10,060 nucleotides of DNA from Chrysochromulina parva (GCA_002887195.1 PJAB01002186.1:1-10060); one strand, 5' to 3'; numbered from the stretch's first letter, positions 1 to 8,625 are shown. Numbers and translations are program-made. The notes: generated by a model not told the origin, from the sequence alone.

Positions 1-3000
1 AGCGAGCTTGAGCTTCGCCTCGACGAGTGGCTGGAGTGGGCGCAGGTACAGGTTGTCGAGCGCACCCACGTGGACGGGCGAGGAGGGCCCCTGCGCCCCG
101 GGCGTCGGCTGAACCAGGCATGGCCATTGCTCGGAAGAGACCATGCCGAGCGCCTCGGACTCCGCGCGCAGGGTCGCTTCGGCACCACGGAGCAACGCGA
201 TGATCTTGGCAGCGCCCGCGCCGCCCCCCACGCCGCCAAAGGCGGCGCTGAGTGCGAGCATCGCGCCCGCGTACTGCATGGAGGCGCCCGCGACGGTCAC
301 GGCGTCGGCGGCGGTGGCGCTCGACGCGTCTTCGAGCCAGAGCTTGAGCGCATCGGCGGCCGCTGGCAGCTCGCCATTTGCGAGCTTCACGCGCGCGTGC
401 ACGAGGAGCAGCTGGCGCAGCACCCGCTTGTCGTGCGCGCGGTTGGCCTCGGTGCGCCCCGTGTCGATCTGCTCGAGCGCCGCCTTGAGTTGCCCCTGCT
501 GCAGGCAGACGGTCGCCAGCGCCGCGCGCAGTCGCAGCCAGTGCAGCGCGCCCGGCTGCAGTGACGGAAGTAGCAGCCCCACCTTCCCGCCGCCGCCGCC
601 CTCGCCGTCGTTGCCCCACGGCAAAGCGGGCACCGCGCCACTCATAGCCTCTTTGAGTGGCGCGATCGCGTCCGCTGGCAGCCCCCGCCGCAGAGCGAGC
701 GTCGAACGGAGCATGGCCTCGTCGCACCGCAGTGCAAAGGTCGCCGCGAGCTCCGCCGCGCTCGGCGGCTCGCCATCGGCGCGCGGCGCCGACGGCGCGG
801 CTACGCTGTCGAGCAGCAGCTCAACCGCGCGCAGAATGTCCGCCGCCCCAACACCGGCCGCCACGGGCTCGGGAGGCGGCGGCTCGCCCTTCGCCGGCGG
901 CTTGCCTCCCTTGGCAGGCGGCGCGGCGGCCGCGGCCGCCGCCGCAGCAGCAGCGTCCGCGGCGGCGCCACCGGCCTTGGCCGCGATGTCCGCGACCGCG
1001 GCGGGCGACACACGCTCGGTGAGGCGCAGCAGCAGCGCGGCACGCGCGAGGCTGAGAAGTTTGAGCACGGCGGGATCGCACTGTGACACCACGGTGGGCG
1101 CAGCCGTCGCCTCGAGCATCACACGCACTGCGGGAGCATTCTCAGCGCTCTCGGGCGTCAGGTGGACCAAGAATCGCGGGGGCGCGGGCGGCACCTTAAG
1201 CGGCGGCGGCGCAGCGCCCTCGGTGGGCGGCGGGGGGGGAAGGAGCTCCAGCGCATCGCGCGGCAGGTCGGCGCCCGCGAGCGCATTGGCGAGCAGCACG
1301 CTTGCGTGATCGAGCTGCCCAAGGGCCGTGAGGGCCATGAGCATGAGCGCATCGGCGCCGACTGAATGCGTCACGTCACGCGCCACGTCGGTGGCCAGAT
1401 GCTTGAGGATCGCTAGGATCGGCAGCGCGCGCAGCGGTAGCTCGTACTGAAGGAGCGTCGTAGCGAGCGCATGCAGCCCGTCGAGGAGCTCAAGCTGCAC
1501 GACCATACCTTTGCAGCCATCCGGCCATCCGCCCTTGGCATCGAGCGTGCCCGCGGGCAGCTCGGTCAGCCGGTAGCCGGCCCAGTCGATGAGACGCGAC
1601 GGGTGCGTGATCGACGTGGACGTGATGGACACGCACAGGTGCGACGCGAAGAGGGCGTGCTGCAGCCGACGCTCCAATCGATGGGACGTCGTATGGCGAG
1701 CAAGCCCACCGAGCACCGCGAGCGCGCGACCCATCTCGGCCAACGAGTACTTGGCGGGAAGCGGCGGCGCCGTCGGCGCAAAGAGGCCCTGCCAGAGCTT
1801 CGTCACGTCCTGCGTGTTGAAGATGTCGTCGAGGGCCATATTCCACGCCTCGGCCGCCCGACTCACCTTGCCATCCTCGAGCTGCAGCGAGCCGAGCGTC
1901 CCTAGAGACTCGATCAGCATGGTGGTCTCGCGACGCGAGCGGCAGAGGGTCGCACTTTCCTTGCATAGGTGGTGCGCCCGCTCGAGCGCCGCCGAGCGCT
2001 TCTCAGCCACCGTGCCGCTGCCATCGAGGCTGAACCCGTTGCCCACGCCGCCGCCGGGCGTGCACAGTGCGTGCACGGCCTTGCGACACGCCTCGATGGC
2101 CTGGACGCACGCGCTCTGATCGCGCACCAGCTCGGCGACGCGCTTGGCGACCTGTGGCAGAGCGTTGCCATCGGCCCACTTGGTGGCATGCAGCTTCTGC
2201 TGCGCCTGCTCGAGGAACGGGAGCATGCGGGTGCCGTACGTGCCCTCGGTCAGATCATCAAAGCTGAGGGCGAGCTCAGCCATTAGCCGCCAACGGCGCG
2301 CGAGCTGGAGCTGGCGCAGCGTCAGGTGCACAAAGTCGCAGATCCAGTCGAGATTGAGGGGCTCCACGTCATACGCTGTATCGCGCGTCTCGAACCAGCG
2401 CTTCGGTCCCTTGACGTGCGTGGACACATCCTCCTCGCTCACGCCAGCGCCGCGCCGCACGTCGGTCTCGGCAGTGACGGCGAGTTCCGCGGCGGAGGTG
2501 CCTGCCAGCGCAAGAGCAAAGGGGTCCCGTCCGCCGAGAGGGAGCCCCCCGTGCAGCTGGCCGAGGAGCGACAGAAGCGCCTGCGAGGCGCGCGCGAGCG
2601 GCTTCCACAGAGCGGGCACGATGGCGGGCGGCGGGTCGGGCGGGTCGGCCTGGGAGGCACGAGGCATCGCCTCGAACCGGCCGTACGCGAGCGTGCACTC
2701 GACGGCGGCGGGCAGCAGGTCGAAAAAGTTGCGCAGCTGCGCGCACGTGTGCAGCAGCATCGCAGGGCACTCGGCGCGCTCCGCGATCACGGCGCCGCGT
2801 GCAAGCTCCTTGAGCACATGCGCGCCCTCGGGCGGCGGCGCCGGCGCCGGCAAGGGGTTTCCGTCCTCGCCGATGCCGGGAGGCGGTGGCGGCGGAGGGT
2901 TGAAGTGCGCACAGCGCGCGAGTAGCGTGCGAGCGAGCGCGCGCCACGGGCGCTGCTGGAAATGCAGGATGCGTTTCTGTCGCCGATCGAGCATGCGCGC

Positions 3001-6000
3001 CCACAGCGCCTTCATCCCACGCACAAAGATGGCGCCATACTTTCTCTGCTCCCATGCGTCCTTGGCCTCCTCCGCCGTCTGTCCCTCGGTGGGCGGAGGC
3101 GGCTCCGACCCGACGTCGGGCAGCGGACGCTCCGCGAGGAACTCGCTGAGCTGCTTGTAGCGTGCGCCCTCGGCCGCCTGCGCGAGCGCCGTCGTGAGCT
3201 TCTCGCTGATCAGCGTCGCCTTGGCCGCGGTAGGCGTTGAGTTCAGGATCAGCTCGCACGCGCGCACTGTGAACTCGAAGGCACGCGTGTCTCCTTTGGC
3301 CAAGTCGAGCATCTGCCACGTCGCGTCCTCTGACTGGCTGAGAGCTTTCCACAGCTTGACGCCGAGCTCCGCACCAGCGCCCGCCTCGCCGAGCGGCGCT
3401 GCATGCGGCGCGAGCAGCGGCTGTGAGGCCACGTACTCCGCGTAGAGCACGCCCGCGAACTTATCCGCCTCGTCAATCGACCCTGCCGCCTCCACCGCCT
3501 CCTCGGCCAACCCCGCTTGGGTGGCCTTGGCCTTGTTCGCGAGCGCGAGCGCAGCCGCGAAGCCGGCGACGTCGAGCGCGGCGGCCTTGAATGAGAGCTG
3601 GTGCAGCCCCCACTCGTTGCTCAGGGTGGCGAGCTCAAAGCCCACGCACGCGAGCAGCTGCGGGGCGCGCTGGATGGTGAGCAGCCTCTCAGGCCCAAGG
3701 AGCTGCAGCGTGGCGAGGCAGGCCGAGAGTGGCTGCAGAACGAAGACGGTGCGCTGGCGCGGCTTGAGCAGTGGCGTCAGTGCCGTATACACTGCCTGCA
3801 CGGCGCTCGCCGCGAGTGGCGCGTCGTCGATGGTGATCGCGAGCTGCATCGAGAGCACCAGCTGCTGGGCCTCATGCAACTGCTCGAGCGCCGCCACGGC
3901 CGAAGCCGAGCGGCTGCCAGCGACGATGACGCCGCCGAGCGCGGCGCGCAGCGCGGGCGCGAGCAGCAGCGCCTGCGCCGCGGCGCGCAGCTCGGCGGCC
4001 GCGCGGTAGGCGCAATGCTTCTGCACGAGCCGCAGCCGCTGCAGTGGGCTCTGTTGCCACAGATCGAGCGACGGAGTGATCGCGAGGATCGCCTTCTGCA
4101 CCTCGCTCAGCCCGCGCCGCGCGAGCTTCGGCGCGCCGAGTTGGTACGCGTGCCGTGCAAAATAGGCCCAGAGCAGGGTGCGAGGCAGCGGGAGCGCCGT
4201 CACGATCTCACTCGTCATGTCCCCGATCCCCCCAATGACGTCGCCTGCCGCGTCGAAGGCGGCCGCCGCGATGACGATCGGCTTCCCGTGCGGCAGGCCG
4301 CGAATGACGAAGCAGTCGGCGAGCGGATCGAACGCGTCGATGCCCACACGGGGCGCACGCGGCCGGCCGGTACCAGGCAGCTCCTTGTTGTTGAGCGAGA
4401 CGGCCACACCGACGCCCGCCTCCTTGGCATACACGGCGAACTTGGACGGCACCGGCGCCGGAGCGACGACACCGCCTGGTCCCACCGGGCCACGCGACGG
4501 GTAAAACGGGCGCACACGCACGCAGATGGCCTCGTGGGTGCGGTACACGAGCTGTGGGGGCTTGGGCACGGCGGGGGGGCGCGGGCCGCTCGAGAGGGAG
4601 GCGCTCGAGGACGCCGAGGAGGCGCGTGCGAGCCGCGAAATGTCCGACGAGGCGGCGGCAGCGCAGCTGTACTCGTCCGCCTGCGCAGCCAGGAGAGCGT
4701 CCGCCGCCTGCTGCAGCAGCCCCTCGCGCTCCGCCTGCTCGTGGTAGCACGCGATCTCGAGCAGCAGCAGCGCCTTGGCGCTATTGTCGTGCCCGAACTC
4801 GCCGAGCAGCTTCGTCTCGGTGGCGGGCGCCGTCGTGGGGACCGCCGCGCTCGCTGCGTCCTCCTCCGCCTCTCGCATCAGGTCCTGCCGGCTCTTGACG
4901 CCGTAGATGTGCTGCTGCTGCCGCCGACGCAGCTGCGCCGCGCGCAAGGTGTCAAACTCGACCTTCGCCTGCTTGATGGCTTTGCGCATGCCCGACTGCA
5001 GCTCCGCGCGGAACAGGAGGATCAGCAAGTCCGCATGCTGGCAGCCGAGGGTTTGGAGGAGCAGGTCCGTGGGCGTGTAAAAGGGCGCCGGCCCGTCCGC
5101 CGGCTGCAGCACGCTCGTCGCCGACGCAGAGGGTGCGCCTTGCAGACCTCTCCACGCCATCTGCACGACCGCCGCCGAGCGCGCAGCCTCAAGGTCGGCG
5201 AGAGCGGCGCGCGCAATAGCGACGGCAGGGTCGGGCTTCGCCAGGTCGAGGAGCACGCTGGTGAGCCGGAGTGCGATCGTGGCGCGCAGCTGCGCATCCG
5301 TCGCATCCACCTGGCGAAGCGTCACGTGCACCGGCCGCAGCACGCTCACCAGCTGTGCCGGCGTCATGCGAGTCAACGGCGTCGCGCCGTCGCCGTTGGC
5401 GCCGGCACCGGTCGTGCGGGAGAGCGCCGCCGTGGAGGTCGCGGCCGTCGCGGCGGCGGCGGTCTGCGATTTTGAGAGGAGCGGCCCTTGGGTGCACTGC
5501 GCGCCCGACTCCTTGCGCGCCTTGTCCGCCACAGAGAGCACGGCGAGCTCGCCCGCACCCGAGATGGTGATGGGTGCGCCGCCTGCGCTCTTGCCCTTGG
5601 GGGCATCGGCCACGACGAAGCTGAAGGAGGCATCGACCTTGTTCATACGTGCGAGCTGCTCGGCGAGCTTCTGCGCGTCCACCGCCGTCTTGGGCTTGAG
5701 CACCAGCCGCAGCTTGCCATCCCCCGCCGCCGCCGCGCCGCCCATCGAGCGCTGCCGCTGTGTGGCCGCCGTGTCGGGCTGGGTGCATGCATCGATGTCG
5801 GCGGCCACGAGCGCAGGAGCCGACAGGGTCCAGAGGCGTAGTGCCGCGTCGGCGAGGAGGTCCTTGCGCGCCGCGGCCGCGCCGCTCACCACGCCTGACG
5901 TGGCGCTAAGATCGAGCAGCGTGGCGAGGGCGGCCATCGCATCGTAGCGGGCGGCCTCATCGGCCTCGTCGATGGCACGATAGGCGGCGAGTACGTGAAC

Positions 6001-7782
6001 GTCGAGCCACAGGATGGCAGCCATGGCCGCGTCGGGCACCCCCTCCGCGGCCGCCGCCGCTGCGGCCGCCGTCGACGCGGCCTCCCCTGCGCCTTCGTGC
6101 ACCTCGAGTGTGGCGCCGTCCTGGGCAAAGGTCAGCTTGGAGCGGTCGGCAGCGAAGGTGACGGAGGTGGTGGCGCTCACCGCCTGCGGAGGCGGCGGAG
6201 GAGCGATCGGCATCGTGCGCCCCAGCGTCGCCCCGCCCACCGCCGCCGCGCTCCGGTCGGCCGCGGCCGCGGCCGCGGGGCACGCACGGTCAACACGCGC
6301 CTGCGCTGCCGGCAGGAGCATGCTCACCTCGTCCCACTTTTGGTTCTTGAAGGCAGCGCACAGGAGTCGTACGTGCATGGGCAGCGGTAGAGCCTGTGTC
6401 GCGGCCGCAGCCTCCGCGGCCGCCGCCGCCTCGGCCGCCTGCAAACCCTCGAGCGCCGCCGCAGACGCCTGCGCCTGCGCCTGCGCCTCGGCGGCCGCGG
6501 CCGCGACGGGCGAGGGTGGCGCGCCCTCTGCCAGTGGCGCTGCGGCCGCCTCCGCCTCGGCCGCCGCCTGCGCCGTCGTCGCCGCCGCCTGCGCGCTCGC
6601 CGCCTGCTCGTTCGCCAGAGCGAGGGCGAGCTTGGCCTCCTCGTGTGCGGTCAGCTTCGCGAGCGAGCTCGCCGCGAGCTCCATGCCCTTGGCGAGCAGC
6701 TCGGAGACGATCTTCTCGCGCGCCTCGGAGGGAGGCGCCGTCGCGAGAGTGCGTGCGCTGGTCGTGTAGTCGTGCAGCGCCTCGAGCACCGCCACCAGCT
6801 GCGCCGTGGGCTCCTCGCCCACCGTCTCTTTGAGCGCCACGACGAGGCCGCTCTCCGGCGGAGGCGGCGGGACTTCGCCCTTGGCCGGCGGCTTTCCCTT
6901 GGCGGGCGCGGCGGCGGCTGCCAACTCCTCCGGGGAAGGACCCTTGGGCGGTGCAAGGCACGTCACGTACTTGAAGCGAAGAGCGCCGAGCGCCTTCTCG
7001 GCGCGATCGTAGCGCGCGTTCATCTCCGCCGTCGGCGGCACCGGGTCGTGCTTGTCGTAGTTCTTGAGCTGCGTGTACCGCGCGAGTGCGTGCGTGGCCG
7101 CCTTCGCCGCCGCCTCCACCATGCCCACCGCCTCGTAGCAGTGGCAAAGGGCCTCGTAGAGCTGGATGCGCCACATGAGGAAGCGCGGCGCGAGGAGCGG
7201 CAGCATGCCCTCCATGCACAGCGCGCACCAGCCGAGCGTCTCGATCGCCTCAGCCGCGCGCTCCGGCCGCATTAGCCGGGTGCACATGCTGTACGCCAGA
7301 CGCGTGCCGTTGAGCACCAGCCAGTAGAGCGTCTCGTGCTTGGCGCAGGACGCCATCCCCACGCGCACGCGTCGAAGGAGCTCGCGCACCGTGGCCGTCG
7401 ATGCGGCGTGCGCCACCGACGGGTCGCGCTCGTCGAGCAGCGCGAAGCTGCACTCGACGGAGCCGAACTCGGCGAGCACGCGCAGCCGAATGGCGCCCAT
7501 CCCCTTGGCCTCGAGTTCGGCTGTGCCGAGGATCGGCGCGAAGCACTCGCTGAGCGCGAGCTCATAGTCGCCAAGCGACGCGATGATCCGGCCCGACTGC
7601 ACGAGTCGCTCCTGGTACACGCCAAGCTGCAGCTTGAGCCGGTAGGTCGAGAGCAGCTCGAGCAGCGAGGAAGTGACCGTGGCCTGGAGCTCCGGCGAGC
7701 CCGATGCGGCGGTGTGTTCGAGCTTCCGGAACATCTTCTCGAAGTACGCGGCTGGATCGAAGCCAGGCTTCTTCTCGGCCAT
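1..7782 (-). CDS. CFAP54: CFAP54 homologue, ciliary central-apparatus C1d protein (C-terminus beyond window)
   Basis: Seen: 2594 sense codons without a stop, start ATG at 7782-7780 in context AAAATGG, still open at position 1. Residues about 10-280 form a helical, TPR-like region. It contains ETLYWLVLNG (150-159) and a segment at 185-221 (WCALCMEGMLPLL, then RFLMWRIQLYEALCHCYE), which match what I recall of the CFAP54 N-terminal family domain (the former DUF4486). Residues about 1073-1200 look like a fibronectin-III-type beta domain, from KPPQLVYRTHEAICVRV to AAAFDAAGDVIGGIGDMTSE, also a CFAP54 trait. Helical solenoid and Pro/Ala linkers follow. Known: CFAP54 is a scaffold of the C1d projection of the central microtubule pair with CFAP46, CFAP74 and CFAP221, and is needed for normal ciliary beating. 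The family is about 3000 residues, so only the C-terminal part should be missing. Odd: 7.8 kb without an intron. CFAP46 is the main alternative; the N-terminal motifs and the FN3-like domain favour CFAP54. Confidence 0.85.
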   Translation of the reverse strand, partial: MAEKKPGFDPAAYFEKMFRKLEHTAASGSPELQATVTSSLLELLSTYRLKLQLGVYQERLVQSGRIIASLGDYELALSECFAPILGTAELEAKGMGAIRLRVLAEFGSVECSFALLDERDPSVAHAASTATVRELLRRVRVGMASCAKHETLYWLVLNGTRLAYSMCTRLMRPERAAEAIETLGWCALCMEGMLPLLAPRFLMWRIQLYEALCHCYEAVGMVEAAAKAATHALARYTQLKNYDKHDPVPPTAEMNARYDRAEKALGALRFKYVTCLAPPKGPSPEELAAAAAPAKGKPPAKGEVPPPPPESGLVVALKETVGEEPTAQLVAVLEALHDYTTSARTLATAPPSEAREKIVSELLAKGMELAASSLAKLTAHEEAKLALALANEQAASAQAAATTAQAAAEAEAAAAPLAEGAPPSPVAAAAAEAQAQAQASAAALEGLQAAEAAAAAEAAAATQALPLPMHVRLLCAAFKNQKWDEVSMLLPAAQARVDRACPAAAAAADRSAAAVGGATLGRTMPIAPPPPPQAVSATTSVTFAADRSKLTFAQDGATLEVHEGAGEAASTAAAAAAAAEGVPDAAMAAILWLDVHVLAAYRAIDEADEAARYDAMAALATLLDLSATSGVVSGAAAARKDLLADAALRLWTLSAPALVAADIDACTQPDTAATQRQRSMGGAAAAGDGKLRLVLKPKTAVDAQKLAEQLARMNKVDASFSFVVADAPKGKSAGGAPITISGAGELAVLSVADKARKESGAQCTQGPLLSKSQTAAAATAATSTAALSRTTGAGANGDGATPLTRMTPAQLVSVLRPVHVTLRQVDATDAQLRATIALRLTSVLLDLAKPDPAVAIARAALADLEAARSAAVVQMAWRGLQGAPSASATSVLQPADGPAPFYTPTDLLLQTLGCQHADLLILLFRAELQSGMRKAIKQAKVEFDTLRAAQLRRRQQQHIYGVKSRQDLMREAEEDAASAAVPTTAPATETKLLGEFGHDNSAKALLLLEIACYHEQAEREGLLQQAADALLAAQADEYSCAAAASSDISRLARASSASSSASLSSGPRPPAVPKPPQLVYRTHEAICVRVRPFYPSRGPVGPGGVVAPAPVPSKFAVYAKEAGVGVAVSLNNKELPGTGRPRAPRVGIDAFDPLADCFVIRGLPHGKPIVIAAAAFDAAGDVIGGIGDMTSEIVTALPLPRTLLWAYFARHAYQLGAPKLARRGLSEVQKAILAITPSLDLWQQSPLQRLRLVQKHCAYRAAAELRAAAQALLLAPALRAALGGVIVAGSRSASAVAALEQLHEAQQLVLSMQLAITIDDAPLAASAVQAVYTALTPLLKPRQRTVFVLQPLSACLATLQLLGPERLLTIQRAPQLLACVGFELATLSNEWGLHQLSFKAAALDVAGFAAALALANKAKATQAGLAEEAVEAAGSIDEADKFAGVLYAEYVASQPLLAPHAAPLGEAGAGAELGVKLWKALSQSEDATWQMLDLAKGDTRAFEFTVRACELILNSTPTAAKATLISEKLTTALAQAAEGARYKQLSEFLAERPLPDVGSEPPPPTEGQTAEEAKDAWEQRKYGAIFVRGMKALWARMLDRRQKRILHFQQRPWRALARTLLARCAHFNPPPPPPPGIGEDGNPLPAPAPPPEGAHVLKELARGAVIAERAECPAMLLHTCAQLRNFFDLLPAAVECTLAYGRFEAMPRASQADPPDPPPAIVPALWKPLARASQALLSLLGQLHGGLPLGGRDPFALALAGTSAAELAVTAETDVRRGAGVSEEDVSTHVKGPKRWFETRDTAYDVEPLNLDWICDFVHLTLRQLQLARRWRLMAELALSFDDLTEGTYGTRMLPFLEQAQQKLHATKWADGNALPQVAKRVAELVRDQSACVQAIEACRKAVHALCTPGGGVGNGFSLDGSGTVAEKRSAALERAHHLCKESATLCRSRRETTMLIESLGTLGSLQLEDGKVSRAAEAWNMALDDIFNTQDVTKLWQGLFAPTAPPLPAKYSLAEMGRALAVLGGLARHTTSHRLERRLQHALFASHLCVSITSTSITHPSRLIDWAGYRLTELPAGTLDAKGGWPDGCKGMVVQLELLDGLHALATTLLQYELPLRALPILAILKHLATDVARDVTHSVGADALMLMALTALGQLDHASVLLANALAGADLPRDALELLPPPPPTEGAAPPPLKVPPAPPRFLVHLTPESAENAPAVRVMLEATAAPTVVSQCDPAVLKLLSLARAALLLRLTERVSPAAVADIAAKAGGAAADAAAAAAAAAAAPPAKGGKPPAKGEPPPPEPVAAGVGAADILRAVELLLDSVAAPSAPRADGEPPSAAELAATFALRCDEAMLRSTLALRRGLPADAIAPLKEAMSGAVPALPWGNDGEGGGGGKVGLLLPSLQPGALHWLRLRAALATVCLQQGQLKAALEQIDTGRTEANRAHDKRVLRQLLLVHARVKLANGELPAAADALKLWLEDASSATAADAVTVAGASMQYAGAMLALSAAFGGVGGGAGAAKIIALLRGAEATLRAESEALGMVSSEQWPCLVQPTPGAQGPSSPVHVGALDNLYLRPLQPLVEAKLKLA
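868..921 (-). repeat. Lys-Gly-Pro linker, copy 2 (CFAP54 residues 2288-2305)
   Basis: Encodes PPAKGGKPPAKGEPPPPE, aligning with copy 1 at 6853-6906 with one inserted Gly and small differences. It follows a polyalanine run. Both copies have the same order: Ala run, Lys/Gly motif, proline run, Glu. Confidence 0.8.
922..960 (-). repeat. Polyalanine tract in CFAP54
   Basis: Alanine codons (GCC, GCG and GCT) broken by a single Asp (GTC on the plus strand at 955-957) give an Ala run at residues about 2275-2287. On the plus strand this is a GGC/CGC/AGC trinucleotide-like run. It is an unstructured spacer just before linker copy 2. Confidence 0.7.
6376..6705 (-). repeat. Alanine-rich, coiled-coil-like low-complexity insert in CFAP54
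   Basis: Residues about 360-470 are dominated by Ala, Glu, Gln and Leu (for example AAEAEAAAAPLAEG and AEAQAQAQASAAALEGLQ). The composition suits a long helix or coiled coil, not a folded domain. It includes a hexanucleotide repeat GCGCCT at 6471-6488 (three full copies plus a partial one), encoding alternating Ala-Gln. Further Ala runs follow near residues 498-515 and 566-588. The segment sits between the conserved N-terminal domain and the rest of the solenoid and looks lineage-specific. Confidence 0.6.
6853..6906 (-). repeat. Lys-Gly-Pro linker, copy 1 (CFAP54 residues 293-310)
   Basis: Encodes PAKGKPPAKGEVPPPPPE, a flexible, basic then proline-rich linker directly after the conserved N-terminal domain. 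It is preceded by an Ala run. A near-identical 18-residue element occurs about 2000 residues later (868-921). Confidence 0.8.
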
Positions 7783-7890
7783 TTTACGTTGGCGCTGAGG
7801 AGGTGCGGCAAGTGGCTCGTCAGCGTTCGCGAAGGGGTCGACTGGTGGACGCAGCAACGGCGTGTCGGGAGAATGTTCACAGATGTTCAT
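7783..7890 (-). other. Possible 36-residue N-terminal extension of CFAP54 from an upstream in-frame ATG
   Basis: The CFAP54 frame stays open upstream of 7782. It contains one more ATG, at 7890-7888, which would add 36 Pro/Asp-rich residues beginning MNICEHSPDTPLL. No other in-frame ATG occurs before the in-frame stop near 8064. The 7890 ATG has C at -3 and A at +4, whereas the 7782 ATG has A at -3 and G at +4, so I prefer 7782. If the AT-rich patch at 7931-7944 is the core promoter, the 7890 ATG would lie close to the transcript start and could be used or skipped. A direct repeat ATGTTCA (plus strand, 7873-7879 and 7883-7889) lies in this stretch. Confidence 0.3.
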
Positions 7891-8026
7891 GTGGGAGCGG
7901 TCTGCTGGCGTAAACAGCGACGCTGAAGCCAAATTCTTATTTTTCCCGACCGTTTCTAAACTTGCGCAAACTTCATCGCGGGGTTGAGGCACGGTCTCTC
8001 CGGGTACCCGGTAGCCGGGAGGCGGC

Positions 8027-8046
8027 GCGAGCGAGCGAGCGAGCGA
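8027..8046. repeat. GCGA microsatellite, five copies
   Basis: Five perfect GCGA units, then GCGG, in the presumed 5' leader of the plus-strand gene, ending eight bases before its ATG. Confidence 0.9.
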
Positions 8047-8054
8047 GCGGCGCG

Positions 8055-8441
8055 ATGGAGTTCATGGGGAGCCCTCCGAAGTATGGAATTCAAGGGAGGA
8101 AAATTTACTCGCCTTACTCTATGGCCCACGAGGAGGACATGGGGATCGTGCCCAGCGCCTGGAGCACCAGCTCGCAGATGAGAGACCCGCGCCCCAATGG
8201 TCGTTCCATCTTCGACGCACGATTCAGCGATACCCCCATGGGTCGCTCGCGGGGTTACAACGGCATCATCTGGGACCCTCGTTCGATTGTGAGCCCATTT
8301 GGGACTACCGGAATGAAGGGTGCCGCCAGCATCGATGCCCGCACGTTCGCTGCCGACATGGCAGACGAGACGGCTGCAGCTGCGCAGTCCGAGAAGAAGT
8401 ACGTGCAGCTGAAACGTTACCCGAGCCAAGCACGAGCGTGA
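8055..8441 (+). CDS. Uncharacterised basic 128-residue protein, divergent from CFAP54
   Basis: ATG at 8055 with G at -3 and G at +4; TGA at 8439-8441; no intron needed. The frame is open upstream to 7962 but without an ATG, and that stretch is the GCGA repeat and promoter, so the start is set at 8055 (a second ATG lies at 8064). The protein is rich in Gly, Pro, Ser, Arg and Tyr, with no signal peptide or membrane segment. Short motifs recur: MRDPRPNGRSIFDAR, then WDPRSIVSPFG, then ASIDARTF, i.e. a loose DPR/RSI/DAR pattern. The C-terminus is a short Ala-rich helix (ADETAAAAQSEKKY) with a basic tail. I do not recognise the family. Short, basic, Tyr/Pro-rich proteins of this look include some axonemal microtubule-associated proteins, and the head-to-head placement with CFAP54 fits that, but this is only a guess. 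Confidence 0.6.
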   Translation: MEFMGSPPKYGIQGRKIYSPYSMAHEEDMGIVPSAWSTSSQMRDPRPNGRSIFDARFSDTPMGRSRGYNGIIWDPRSIVSPFGTTGMKGAASIDARTFAADMADETAAAAQSEKKYVQLKRYPSQARA

Positions 8442-8625
8442 CTGAGCTGTGTATGCAACTCGCGCATCGCAGGTACGGCAATCTTTCTGTGCATTGATGA
8501 GTAGGCCGTCATCACCTCCCGCGTGTCCATTTGGATTTGGTCGCGCCGACGACCCCACCCGACAATTGGCCTGAGATTGATCGCGTGCATATTGGGGTTG
8601 CGGCGCTTTGAAAGAGATGCGGGGC

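Larger units (their letters stand above)
7783..8054. promoter_or_regulatory. Divergent intergenic region, candidate bidirectional promoter
   Basis: Only 272 bases separate the CFAP54 ATG (7782, minus) from the ATG of the 128-codon gene (8055, plus), so both promoters and both leaders must lie here. Seen: an AT-rich patch at 7931-7944 (AAATTCTTATTTTT) that stands out in GC-rich sequence; an inverted repeat GTTT-CT-AAAC at 7952-7961 followed with no gap by the palindrome TTGCGCAA at 7962-7969; the 10-base palindrome CGGGTACCCG at 8001-8010; and a GCGA repeat at 8027-8046. No convincing TATA box on the plus strand. The promoter role is inferred from position. Confidence 0.55.

Noticed and set aside
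922..960. Possible CRISPR-like or satellite array in the GGC/CGC runs
   Set aside because: The runs are simple alanine-codon repeats inside the CFAP54 frame, with no spacer structure.
143..1309. Plus-strand open reading of 388 codons rich in Ala/Ser
   Set aside because: Antisense shadow of the CFAP54 C-terminal half. The Ala/Ser composition comes from reading the Ala/Pro codon runs backwards.
3601..5475. Plus-strand open reading of 624 codons
   Set aside because: It is the codon-aligned antisense of CFAP54. It is open because the GC-rich minus-strand codons rarely create plus-strand stops, its residues are dominated by Arg, and there is no recognisable fold.
6290..7228. Minus-strand open reading of 312 codons in a different frame
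   Set aside because: It overlaps the conserved CFAP54 N-terminal region in another frame and is Gly/Arg/Ala-rich with no motif. The CFAP54 frame here carries the family signature.
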